From Rhizobium sp. SL86 (lineage in GTDB: Bacteria > Pseudomonadota > Alphaproteobacteria > Rhizobiales > Rhizobiaceae): a DNA stretch of 64,000 nt. Shown piece after piece: positions 43,279 through 52,338 of this stretch. Numbering within the stretch: position 1 is the first letter of the stretch; each line of letters starts with the position of its first letter. The stretch is taken from NCBI RefSeq assembly GCF_026672545.1, contig NZ_JAPPRJ010000006.1, positions 1 to 64,000 of the forward strand. The letters run 5' to 3'. The notes under the pieces were generated by a model, which saw only the letters and a list, made by a program, of their open reading frames with translations, ran no database searches and was not told the origin of the DNA. A program made the translations under genes and the position numbers.

Positions 43279-43471
43279 CGAAAAAACCCCAGAAAATCGA
43301 GCCTCGGAACCTGATTTCCTGTAGATTCCTATACTTCAATCTCCTTGGGAATCCCTGAAAACAAAAAGGTTTTTGGGTTTTTCAGGGCGAACTAAGAAGT
43401 CTACGGTTGTAGAATCTGACCTGGGAAAGATATTATCCTTGCATATGGGAAGCTATAATATTGGATAAACA

Positions 43472-43525
43472 ATGAAGCGACGTGTTGCCATCAGCATATT
43501 GGGAACGACCCTCGATGCGGGGAAA
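43472..43525 (+). pseudogene. Possible rtcR 5' remnant
   Basis: The frame starts M-K-R-R-V-A-I-S-I-L-G-T-T-L-D-A-G-K, similar to the conserved N-terminus of RtcR, the sigma-54-type regulator of the RNA repair genes rtcBA. After about 18 codons it runs into the truncated IS3-family transposase. No other rtc sequence is seen. The match is short and from memory. Confidence 0.35.
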
Positions 43526-43677
43526 TTGGATGCGCTTGAATGCGCTCAGGGCGAGGCCGAGACGGCGTGGCTTGCCGAAAGATGCCGGTGACCGTGCCGT
43601 CATCATGCCGAACGTGCTGGACCGTCAGTTCATGGCAGAGCGACCGAACCAGAAATGGGTGGCCGACTTCACCTATA
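43526..43677 (+). pseudogene. IS3-family transposase OrfB, 5' exon before group II intron
   Basis: Encodes an internal piece of an IS3 OrfB: RPRRRGLPKD, then NVLDRQFMAERPNQKWVADF. The true N-terminus is missing. The frame ends ...D-F-T-Y-I across the intron at 43677/43678. Splicing would restore T-Y-I-W-T-A-E-G-W, the normal sequence around the first catalytic Asp. Confidence 0.8.
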
Positions 43678-45930
43678 GTGCGCCTCGCCCCAATCGGGGA
43701 GGCATATGACTGGAATGCAAAGAGAAGGGAGGATGTGAAGACTTGCCTGCTCCCTGCTGCGAGGGGGGCATGAGCCCAAGCGGCGGTGACTTGCCGTCAA
43801 CTGGCAGGGTGACGTAGCCCGCAGGTAAAGGGGATTGAGGCGAAGCCGTTACGCCGAGATGGTTCCCTAGGCTGAAGTATTGGAAGGTTGAGGAACACGA
43901 ACCGGTTAACCCGCATCTGAGGGCTGAAATGTCGCCTTCGCCTACACGGCTTAACAGGCGGAATGCTGATGAAGCTGCCGGACACGTAAGTCGGCGGCAT
44001 CCGAATACGGGCGTATATGTAGGTCGCCCGCATGGGGTCATGGGGAGAATGCAGCCAGACCATGGCATCGGCATCGACTTGCGGAACGCAAGGGAAAAGA
44101 CTGCGACCGGCAACCTCACCAATACGCTGACGTCCAGCATATGAACGAGGGAAGGCATGATGGAATGATAACGAAGTATTGCGTCGCAAGGGAGTTGACC
44201 CTGATGTCCATCATGTTGGCGGAGTTCTCGTAGTAGTTCGGGATGGGGAAAGCCCATCACATGGCGAAGGGGAACAGTTCAAACTGCTTGAAGTGCAAAC
44301 TATCTGACCAAGCGAGGTGAAGACCTTTGATAATCAGTGAAATGCAGCACAAGCTCGCAACATGGGCCGAGAGCGATCCAAACCGACGGTTTGATCGGCT
44401 TCTTCGGCTGATTGCCAATAGGGAATGGCTTGCCGAGGCTGCTCGGATGGTTCTGGCGTCAAGCGGCGCACGAACGCCGGGCATCGACGGAATGGATAAG
44501 CAAAGGCTTCAGGTCAAACTGGATCAGCATCTGGACGACCTGCGGACAAGCCTGCTGGAGGAGACCTATCGCCCCCAGCCGGTCAAGCGCATCTATATCC
44601 CGAAATCAAACGGCAAGCTACGACCACTGGGTATTCCGACCCTGACGGATCGCATTGTCCAACGCGCCATGCTGATGGCCATGGAGCCAATCTGGGAGAG
44701 CGATTTCCATCGTTTATCCTATGGCTTCCGGCCGGAACGGAGCGTGCATCATGCCGTCCGCACCGTGAGGATACAGCTTCAGGATGGTGCCGACACGACG
44801 AGGGGCCGCTGGATCATCGAAGGTGATTTGGCCAGCTACTTCGACACGGTCCATCACCGGCTGCTTCTGAAATGCGTGCGGCGACGTGTGCAGGACGGAC
44901 GGTTCGTCGATCTACTCTATCGGTTCTTGAAAGCAGGCCACATCGACCGTGGCCTGTTTACGGCCTCAAGCGAGGGTGTCCCGCAAGGTGGCGTTCTGTC
45001 ACCGCTCCTGTCCAACATCATGCTCCACGAGTTTGATATCTGGCTGGAGGCGAAATACCTGAACAAGAAGGCCCGCAAGGATCGCTGGGCATGGAACTTC
45101 GGCATCCAGCAGGGCCGCCCCATCACGGTTCGCGAGAACCGGCAATGGAAACCGGCTGTTGCCTATTGCCGATACGCTGACGACTTTGTCGTGATCGTAA
45201 AAGGAACCAGAGCTCAGGCAGAGGAAATCCGCGAAGAATGCCGGGCGTTTCTGGAAGGTGAGTTGAAGTTGACGCTGAACATGGAAAAGACCCATGTCAC
45301 ACACGTCAATGACGGCTTCGTCTTTCTGGGGCACCGGATCATCCGCAAGCGTGGGGCGCATGGACGGATGTCCATCGTCACGACGATACCCAAGGAAAAG
45401 GCCAAGGGGTTTGTCCGCAAGCTCACCGAAACCCTTTCCGGTAATCATAGTGTCAGCACGGTCGACATGATCGCCGACCTGAACCGCCAATTGGCGGGAT
45501 GGGCGGCGTTCTACAAGTTCACCGACTTCACGGCGTACGTCTTCCGGCGCATCGACCATGTCGTGTTTTGGAAACTGGCGCATTGGCTGGGACACAAGTA
45601 CCGATCTCGCATCAAACCCTTGATGCGGAAATGGTTCAGGGTCCCGGAATTGGGCAAGGCCAAAACCTGGCTCGTGTTTGGTCGCAATGAACGCGGCGAC
45701 CCTGTCGGGAAAGCGCTGCAACGGCTTGTCTCAAGCCCCAAGGCGCAATTGCGGTGGCGCAATCCGGAGGGAAACCCATACATCTTCCGGCTTGAAGACC
45801 GCAGTACCGTTACGTCGCACTACCATGACGTTGCTATGGCCATGGGCCAAGCTTGAATAGAGAGCCGTATGCGCTGAAAGGTGCACGTACGGTTCGGGGA
45901 GGAGAAGCGCATCCGCGCTTCTTACTCCAC
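43678..45930 (+). mobile_element. Group II intron
   Basis: A 2,253-bp intron beginning GTGCGCCTCG (consensus GUGYG) and ending ...CTTACTCCAC. Domain V is recognisable as GAGCCGTATGCGCTGAAAGG...GCACGTACGGTTC near 45861-45898, followed by domain VI. A candidate EBS1, TGTAGG at 44018-44023, can pair (one G-U) with the exon end CCTATA. Removing the intron restores the IS3 OrfB frame exactly. The RNA part before the intron-encoded protein covers 43678-44326. Confidence 0.92.
44327..45856 (+). CDS. ltrA: Group II intron reverse transcriptase/maturase
   Basis: A 509-residue intron-encoded protein. RT motifs include KRIYIPKSNGKLRPLGIPT, the SYGFRPERSVHHA block, GVPQGGVLSPLLSNIMLHEF and the catalytic YADD in AYCRYADDFVVIV. 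The C-terminal maturase region includes the block starting FYKFTDFTAYVFRRIDHVVF. No clear C-terminal HNH endonuclease is seen. Intact, so the intron may still be mobile. The ribosome site is weak (GAGGTGAAG). Confidence 0.93.
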   Translation: MIISEMQHKLATWAESDPNRRFDRLLRLIANREWLAEAARMVLASSGARTPGIDGMDKQRLQVKLDQHLDDLRTSLLEETYRPQPVKRIYIPKSNGKLRPLGIPTLTDRIVQRAMLMAMEPIWESDFHRLSYGFRPERSVHHAVRTVRIQLQDGADTTRGRWIIEGDLASYFDTVHHRLLLKCVRRRVQDGRFVDLLYRFLKAGHIDRGLFTASSEGVPQGGVLSPLLSNIMLHEFDIWLEAKYLNKKARKDRWAWNFGIQQGRPITVRENRQWKPAVAYCRYADDFVVIVKGTRAQAEEIREECRAFLEGELKLTLNMEKTHVTHVNDGFVFLGHRIIRKRGAHGRMSIVTTIPKEKAKGFVRKLTETLSGNHSVSTVDMIADLNRQLAGWAAFYKFTDFTAYVFRRIDHVVFWKLAHWLGHKYRSRIKPLMRKWFRVPELGKAKTWLVFGRNERGDPVGKALQRLVSSPKAQLRWRNPEGNPYIFRLEDRSTVTSHYHDVAMAMGQA

Positions 45931-46385
45931 TATGGACAGCAGAAGGCTGGCTGTATGTAGCTGTCGTCATTGACCTGTTCTCACGCCGTGTTGTCGGCTG
46001 GTCGATGAATGCCAACATGACGGCCCAACTCGTCACAGATGCGCTGATCATGGCGATCTGGCGTCGAGGAAAGCCAGATGCGCTACTGCATCATTCCGAT
46101 CAGGGAAGCCAATATACGAGCGAGCAGTTCCAGCGCCTCATGAGCGACCACGGCATCACCTGCTCCATGAGCCGCTCTGGAAATGTCTGGGACAACGCTG
46201 CTATGGAAAGCTTTTTCTCATCACTGAAAACGGAGAGAACAGCACGCAGGGTTTATCGCACGAGGAATGACGCCAGAGCGGATGTATTCGATTACATCGA
46301 GCGCTTCTACAATCCGAAGCGTCGCCACTCGACGCTGGGCTATCTCAGCCCCAATGACTTTGAAACAAAGGTGGGATTAGTTTAA
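45931..46385 (+). pseudogene. IS3-family transposase OrfB, 3' exon after group II intron
   Basis: Encodes the rest of the DDE domain: GWLYVAVVIDLFSRRVVGWS, HHSDQGSQYTSEQFQRLM (second Asp), then DNAAMESFFSSLKTE (Glu) and RFYNPKRRHSTLGYLSPNDF. With 43526-43677 it forms a single transposase when the intron is spliced, but the 5' end and OrfA are missing, so the IS itself is dead. An IS-like end (GTCCGAAAAACCGGCAGCAGG) follows the stop. Confidence 0.85.
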
Positions 46386-46432
46386 CTCGGTGTCCGAAAA
46401 ACCGGCAGCAGGCCAGTGCAACAAATTTGGAA

Positions 46433-47617
46433 TTATCGCGTCACGACGGATAGTTGCCTTGGCGAGCTTTCGATCGTGCGAACGCAATTGCGGCCGGCGT
46501 GTTTGGCTGCATAGAGGCCCTTGTCCGCACGGTCGAGCAGGCTGAGTTCGTCATCCGTGGCCGCATTGAAGGTCGCCAGACCGATGCTGATGGTGATTGT
46601 GGTTCCCGGTGTGGCAATGTCGGACATGTCGAGGGCGGCGGCCTTCTCCAGAAGTCCGGTAGCGAAGTTCAGGCATTTCTCCCTGTTCAATCCGCGCAGG
46701 ATGATCGCAAACTCTTCACCACCATAGCGCGCCGGCATAATGGAACCGCCGGCGCTTTCTCCGGCCAGCATTCTCCCGATCCGGCACAGGCACTCGTCAC
46801 CCGACAAATGCCCGTAATTGTCATTGAAGCTCTTGAAATGGTCGACATCAAGCAGGATGACGCAGAGTGGTTCGTGTGATGATTTAGCCGCGCTGATGGC
46901 TGTCTTCAGATCGCTGTCCAGGACTCGACGATTGGCAAGCCCGGTCAGGCCGTCGGTTGCCGCGTGGCGCAACAATTGTGCATTGGCCTCAGTCAGTTCC
47001 GCCATAAGCCTGACCATCTGGCGCTCTGCAGAATTGCGTCCCTCTTCAAATGAGATCAGCCTGAGCATGTGGCTCATCTGAAACATGAAAAAGATAACGG
47101 CGAGAGGAAATATTGTCCACTGGTCTTCGCTGAGAGCAGCAAGCACCAAGGGTGTTGCTATCACCAAAATAAGGCCCAGGGTTGGGCCCGGTGTCATGTA
47201 AATGCGGGAAATGCATGACTGGACAATAGCGAAGCATACCGCCAGAGTGAACAGTTGGCTGTCCGGGCTTGCGCCGACATAGAGCAGTGCCAGTGATCCG
47301 CCCCAGGTCAAGCCTGACAAACACAAGATACCAATGTATCCATTCAACCAGGACTCGAAACGGGAGTTGTCACTGCGGCGTTCAAAGCGGTATTGACAAA
47401 TAATGCAGACAATCAACTGGAAGGCAAGCATTCCCGCTATTAACAAAACCTTGCCAGTTTCACCTTGACTCAAAGGCTGGACTGCCGCCGCCAAAATCCC
47501 CATTGCGGCAAAAAAATGCGGGCTGATCATATAATAATCTTGCATCAGCCCCCATGGCGGCTGGTAGCCCGGCTCGTTCGCGCCAACCAATACAGTTGTA
47601 AGCCTTTTGAAGAGCAT
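46433..47617 (-). CDS. Membrane-bound diguanylate cyclase (GGDEF)
   Basis: A 394-residue protein with six or so membrane segments (residues 40-220) and a C-terminal GGDEF domain: ATDGLTGLANRRVLDSDL, LLDVDHFKSFNDNYGHLSGD and the active-site RYGGEEFAIIL, with no clear RxxD inhibitory site next to it. It should make c-di-GMP. The start at 47617 (MLFKRL) avoids running into the chemoreceptor gene; the longer frame overlaps that gene's end. It lies 50 bases downstream of the chemoreceptor gene on the same strand. Confidence 0.9.
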   Translation of the reverse strand: MLFKRLTTVLVGANEPGYQPPWGLMQDYYMISPHFFAAMGILAAAVQPLSQGETGKVLLIAGMLAFQLIVCIICQYRFERRSDNSRFESWLNGYIGILCLSGLTWGGSLALLYVGASPDSQLFTLAVCFAIVQSCISRIYMTPGPTLGLILVIATPLVLAALSEDQWTIFPLAVIFFMFQMSHMLRLISFEEGRNSAERQMVRLMAELTEANAQLLRHAATDGLTGLANRRVLDSDLKTAISAAKSSHEPLCVILLDVDHFKSFNDNYGHLSGDECLCRIGRMLAGESAGGSIMPARYGGEEFAIILRGLNREKCLNFATGLLEKAAALDMSDIATPGTTITISIGLATFNAATDDELSLLDRADKGLYAAKHAGRNCVRTIESSPRQLSVVTR

Positions 47618-47667
47618 TCCGACAGAACCTTGTGGCAATAGCTTGCTCGCTCCAGCGAGGGGGCGTA

Positions 47668-49599
47668 TTAGAATTCCCGCCATTCATTTGCGGTTGCTGC
47701 ATTTCCATTAAAGGCTGTGGCCAACCGCCGCGCCAGGGCGCGGGCCGGAGATGCAACCGAAGGAGAGGCGGCAGCGTTGCCGTCAACGGTCGTCGGCATC
47801 CGCTGCACATGGTTGCGAATCTTGAATTGCGCCAGCAAGTCGTTTAGTGACATCGCTTCCTTGGCTAGGTTGTGGCTTGCAGCATTGCTTTCTTCCACCA
47901 TTGCGGCATTGCGCTGTGTTTCCTGGTCCATTTGGTTAACGGCGGCGTTGATCTGCTGGAGCCCAGAGGACTGTTCCTGGGCGGATTCGACAATGGCAAC
48001 CACATGCCGGTTGACTTCCTGCACATCCGAAACAATCATCTCTAGCGCGTTACCAGTCTCGCCGACCAGCTTCACACCTTCATTCACGTGTTCATTGGAC
48101 GATGAGATCAGCTGCTTGATTTCCTTTGCAGCATTTGCCGAACGTTGCGCAAGCTCACGCACTTCCTGGGCAACAACTGCAAATCCCTTACCGGCGTCTC
48201 CTGCGCGAGCAGCCTCAACGCCAGCATTCAACGCCAGGAGATTGGTCTGAAAAGCAATCTCGTCGATAACCCCAACGATATTGCCGATCTCAGAAGATGA
48301 TTTCTCAATCCGCCCCATAGCCACCACAGCCCTACGAACGATTTCGCCCGACTGTTCAGCGCCCCGCCGGGTGCGAGTGACCAGTTCTCCGGCTTCCTGC
48401 GCACGTTTCGCCGAGTCGCGCGTGGCCGTTGTAATCTCCTCCAGAGCTGCAGCTGTTTCTTCCACCGCAGCGGCTTGTTGTTCCGTTCGCTTGGCAAGGT
48501 CATCTGCGGCAGACCGTATTTCATTTGCACCAGAATCGATCCCCTTGGCATTCTGGGCCACCTGAGAGAGTGCGGCTTCCAGCTTTTCTGCCGATTGATT
48601 GAAATTGGCGCGCAAGCTGTCCAGCGCCGCAACAAAAGGCTGGTCGATGCGGTAGGAAACGTCACCGACGGACAGTTTGGAAAGACCCGTTGCGAGACAT
48701 TCGACTGCGCAGGCCACGTCTTCAGCCTCCTTTGCTTTCTGCTGTTCCCGGACAAGCCGATCATTGTCGGTCAGCCGGCGGTTCGCATCAGCGTCTTCCT
48801 CAAGCCGCATGCGCGCGATGGCGCTATCACGGAAGACCTGGAGGGTCATTGCCATCTGTCCAACTTCATCCCTCCGGTCAAGTCCAGGAATCTCAGCCGC
48901 AGTATCGCCTAAGGCAAGGCCTTCCATACGCTCACGAAGCCGTGCCATCGGCGTGGTAATGCCGACCTGTGCAATATAGATTGACAATCCGAGGCACGCG
49001 ATTAAGCCAACCAGCAATGCACTTATGCTGAAAGCGATGGCAAAGTTCGTTTCTGCTTCCAAACGGCTGGCGCCCTCTTTTAGCATGTCAACCATGGCGT
49101 TGTTGTTTGCACCCATCAACGATGACATTTGCTGGAGGGCTGTATCTGTTTCCCGCTTGATGGCGTCCGATTCTGCCGTGTTCCCCTGGGCGTGCAGCGC
49201 GATCATCTTGTCGTAATTTGTCTTTACGGTGTTGATGGTGCCAAGTATTTCATTGACGGCTTCGGCACGGGACGGAACGAGGGTGGCCACGGTCTCGTAT
49301 CGCTCGATTGCAGCTTTGAAATCCTTCTCGTATTTGCTCAGCATGGGAGTGTAGTCTGGCGATGACGGTTCCATGTGCGTCAATCGGCCTGCCATGGATA
49401 CAGCAGTCCAGATGCCCGCTGCACCGCGTGGGCCCCAGATGGCCGCCTGACTTTCATTCGTGAGAAAACTGTTATAGCTACCGCTCGTCGCACTAAATTT
49501 TAACACGATATAGGAAAGTCCGGATATCGCCCCCGCGCTCAAAATAAGCAGAAGCATCAATATCTTTGAACGTATCTTGACTGCCTTTAGAACTGACAT
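47668..49599 (-). CDS. Transmembrane methyl-accepting chemotaxis protein
   Basis: A 643-residue chemoreceptor: TM1 at about 12-32 (ILMLLLILSAGAISGLSYIV), a periplasmic helical sensor (about 33-188), TM2 at about 190-212 (ISALLVGLIACLGLSIYIAQ), HAMP, and a signalling domain with VIDEIAFQTNLLALNAGVEA. The C-terminus ends N-E-W-R-E-F, a CheR/CheB-docking-type tail. An AT-rich gap of 135 bases lies upstream. It probably forms a unit with the downstream diguanylate cyclase gene. Confidence 0.93.
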   Translation of the reverse strand: MSVLKAVKIRSKILMLLLILSAGAISGLSYIVLKFSATSGSYNSFLTNESQAAIWGPRGAAGIWTAVSMAGRLTHMEPSSPDYTPMLSKYEKDFKAAIERYETVATLVPSRAEAVNEILGTINTVKTNYDKMIALHAQGNTAESDAIKRETDTALQQMSSLMGANNNAMVDMLKEGASRLEAETNFAIAFSISALLVGLIACLGLSIYIAQVGITTPMARLRERMEGLALGDTAAEIPGLDRRDEVGQMAMTLQVFRDSAIARMRLEEDADANRRLTDNDRLVREQQKAKEAEDVACAVECLATGLSKLSVGDVSYRIDQPFVAALDSLRANFNQSAEKLEAALSQVAQNAKGIDSGANEIRSAADDLAKRTEQQAAAVEETAAALEEITTATRDSAKRAQEAGELVTRTRRGAEQSGEIVRRAVVAMGRIEKSSSEIGNIVGVIDEIAFQTNLLALNAGVEAARAGDAGKGFAVVAQEVRELAQRSANAAKEIKQLISSSNEHVNEGVKLVGETGNALEMIVSDVQEVNRHVVAIVESAQEQSSGLQQINAAVNQMDQETQRNAAMVEESNAASHNLAKEAMSLNDLLAQFKIRNHVQRMPTTVDGNAAASPSVASPARALARRLATAFNGNAATANEWREF

Positions 49600-49734
49600 C
49601 CGAATCTTCTCCTTTGATTGCGCATCCGCGCGTTGCTTGTATCAACGTGGTTTTGTAATAAACATTAATTATATGTATTTTATCTATTAATTTTTCAATT
49701 TCATATAACCAAAATATGAATTAATACTATTGGA

Positions 49735-51657
49735 TTACATTGTACTTATTCTTAGAAATTCCAACGCGTGACTCCTAGAAACTGGCTTCGAAAATCTATA
49801 GCCCTGCAGATACCTGCAGCCGAGCTCACCAAGAATGTCACTGGCTTTCTGATCCTCTACGCCCTCGACGACTAGATCTAATTCCAGATGTCGACAGAGT
49901 TCGACAACCGATCTGACGATTGCGCTGTTTGTTGCGTTGCTTTGAATGCCGCGCGCAAAGATCTTGTCGAGCTTGATCTTGTCCAATCGCAGGAACTGGA
50001 GTTGCCCCAAGCTTGTATATCCAGAACCGAAATCATCCAGCGCAACGCGGATACCAGATGTGTTCAGCGCGGCAATTTGCGAATTGGCCCTCTCGATGTC
50101 TGCCAAAACTGCCGTCTCCGTGATTTCGAAGACAAATCGCTGCGGGCTCAGTCCACTGTTCTGGATAGTCTCAACCAGGCTGCGCACCACTTCAGCACTC
50201 ATGATGTCGTGAGCCGAGAGATTGAGGGATAGACCGATGTGCTCTGGCCATTCGCGCATGGCCGAGACCCCCTGCCGGAGCATGATCACGGTGATCCTCG
50301 ATATCAATCCGGTTCGTTCCGCAATCGGAATGAAGGTATCCGGATAGACCTCCCCCAAGGTTGGCGAATGCCACCGGGCAAGGATCTCAAAGAATTGCGG
50401 CATTCCCGAATTCGTGTCCATGATGGGCTGAAAGAGCGAATGGATTTCACGATCAAGATCTGCCGCTTTCAATGTCGTTTCAATCTCTCGCTCCGACCGC
50501 ATTGCCTGCCGGTGAGACTGCGAGAAGATCTCAGCCATCCCCCCGCCGTTTTGCTTTGCAACATAGAGCGCATAATCAGCAAATTCATAGAGCTGGAGAG
50601 CATCAGATGACATATCTGGGCCAATCGCCATTCCGACAGATGCACTCACTTCAATGGCTCTGTGACCAATTCCAATGGGCTTTTTGAGGGACGCGATGAC
50701 GCTATTCGCCCAACCCTGGAGATCATGAGTGTTCCCGGTGGTCGACATATAGAATGCGAATTCATCTCCACCGAGGCGATGAAACTGAGGGGTCGCATGA
50801 GACTGGGCTGATAGTCTTTCACCCATTTCCTGCAAGACTTGGTCGCCGACGGCATGCCCAAAGGTGTCATTTAAGTTCTTGAAGCTATCCAGGTCCAACA
50901 CGCCGACCACGAAGCCATCGCCCGCAGCAATGGCCGCTTCGGCAGCCGCCTGGATGTTATTGAAGAAGTGCCGCCTGTTCTTCAGATTGGTGAGTGGGTC
51001 GATGGAAGCCAGCCGCGCATTTTCTTGACTGAGGGCCTCGGTCGCGGACTGGAGCTGCACCAATCGGTCAAATCGCTGACTTTGCCGATGCAAGGCGCTC
51101 ATGCAACCAATCGCAAAGACGATGGCGGTGACGGCAGACAGCCATGCATCATCAGACTGCACGTAGAACGCGACGACGACAGCAGCCGCGACCAGGAGGC
51201 TGCAATACACATAAGCTGAACGGCCAAGCATGATCAGCATAACCGGAAAGACGATGCTGAAGATGAGGGCTTGGCGATATATCGCATATCCATGGGCACC
51301 GAAGCGTCCATCGATGCTCGACAATACAAGCGTCGCCACTGAGGCACCTGCAAAGCAAAAATAGCAAGAAAATATAGTAAGATTACGCCGTATATACGCA
51401 ATATTTTTCTCGATGCGCCGGCTTCTATAAAAGAACACCACTATGTGGAGACAAAATAATTCGCAGCTCGCTGCAAAGAGCAAAAGAATTGGGTCTCGAT
51501 TTCCTTCAAGCATAATCTGGAAACTCGGCAAAAGCCCGACCTGGATGCATAACAACAGCACTGGGATCTGCCGCAAGAGTGAATGGTAGCGAGCCTCCAG
51601 AATGGTGGCGTCGGCGGTACCCAGAAGATATTCGGACAGGTTTATTGCCTTGAACAT
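49735..51657 (-). CDS. GGDEF-EAL c-di-GMP turnover protein
   Basis: A 640-residue protein with an N-terminal membrane region (about 30-190), then a GGDEF domain (DPLTNLKNRRHFFNNI, LDLDSFKNLNDTFGHAVGDQ, active site FHRLGGDEFAFYM) and a C-terminal EAL domain. The EAL motif is E-I-L-A-R-W rather than E-A-L/V, followed by GLSLNLSAHDI, VALDDFGSGYTSL, LRLDKIKLDK and VVEGVED, which keep the known metal-binding residues. Both activities seem possible. It is separated from the receptor gene by 135 bases and has its own start; 51658-51992 beyond it shows no gene. Confidence 0.93.
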   Translation of the reverse strand: MFKAINLSEYLLGTADATILEARYHSLLRQIPVLLLCIQVGLLPSFQIMLEGNRDPILLLFAASCELFCLHIVVFFYRSRRIEKNIAYIRRNLTIFSCYFCFAGASVATLVLSSIDGRFGAHGYAIYRQALIFSIVFPVMLIMLGRSAYVYCSLLVAAAVVVAFYVQSDDAWLSAVTAIVFAIGCMSALHRQSQRFDRLVQLQSATEALSQENARLASIDPLTNLKNRRHFFNNIQAAAEAAIAAGDGFVVGVLDLDSFKNLNDTFGHAVGDQVLQEMGERLSAQSHATPQFHRLGGDEFAFYMSTTGNTHDLQGWANSVIASLKKPIGIGHRAIEVSASVGMAIGPDMSSDALQLYEFADYALYVAKQNGGGMAEIFSQSHRQAMRSEREIETTLKAADLDREIHSLFQPIMDTNSGMPQFFEILARWHSPTLGEVYPDTFIPIAERTGLISRITVIMLRQGVSAMREWPEHIGLSLNLSAHDIMSAEVVRSLVETIQNSGLSPQRFVFEITETAVLADIERANSQIAALNTSGIRVALDDFGSGYTSLGQLQFLRLDKIKLDKIFARGIQSNATNSAIVRSVVELCRHLELDLVVEGVEDQKASDILGELGCRYLQGYRFSKPVSRSHALEFLRISTM

Positions 51658-51992
51658 GTCTTGATCTCATAGCAGGCTGGTGAGCACGCCTGTCGGCTCA
51701 CCATGAGGGGGCTGGACGCCGCTTTAAACGACGACCGTGACTTCTGTTGTTTGCGGTGTCGTCGAACGCTTCCGCGTCGCTATCACCAACCCCATCACTC
51801 GCGGTCGAGGCCGGCTGTATCCGGGACTACGTGGTTTGCAGGCGCACGGGCTTATCGGAGATGAGTACTCCAAAAATGCGCAGTCCTGCCCTGATAGGTA
51901 GCATGCGGTTCAGACAGAGGCATTCCATTGAATGGCCGCACAATGCAGGGACCACCGCTTCCTGCCATTCTCCTCTCCACCAAAAGGGGATG

Positions 51993-52235
51993 TCAGAGAG
52001 GGGGCGTCCGTTTGGTTGGAGGCCGCGAAGACATTAGGTTTTCCATGTCGAGCCTCGCGACCTCAAGTTCGGCCTTCTTGCCTACCATCTCCTGGCGCAA
52101 GACCAGAAGTTGTTGATGCAAGGAATGAAGCTGTTCAGCGAGGAGCCTGATATCGGTCGTCGGATCGCAAAGGAGGTCCAAAGAGGGTTGGCGTTCCTGC
52201 AGTACTTTTGGCGGAAATCTGATAATGTTCGTCAT
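51993..52235 (-). CDS. Small protein downstream of chemoreceptor (MTNIIRFP type)
   Basis: An 80-residue protein starting M-T-N-I-I-R-F-P-P-K with a predicted helical part (LAEQLHSLHQQLLVLRQEMV). The N-terminus resembles the 65-residue product at 2150-2347 (M-T-V-I-K-F-P-D), and both lie about 105 bases downstream of a chemoreceptor gene on the same strand. The ribosome site is AGGA. The function is unknown; a receptor-associated adaptor is a guess. Confidence 0.65.
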   Translation of the reverse strand: MTNIIRFPPKVLQERQPSLDLLCDPTTDIRLLAEQLHSLHQQLLVLRQEMVGKKAELEVARLDMENLMSSRPPTKRTPPL

Positions 52236-52338
52236 TTTTTGTTCCTGATCTTCAAACGTAAGTTATCGGCTACCATGTGGCTGACCGGGTTAAGATAGAC
52301 CCGGTCAGATCGAGAGCAACGGCTGCTGCGAAGTTGGA

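Noticed and set aside
43348..43390. Long CCCTGAAAA...TTTTTCAGGG hairpin as a riboswitch
   Set aside because: It lies next to a truncated IS5 transposase start and is more likely an IS end or terminator; no riboswitch motif was recognised.
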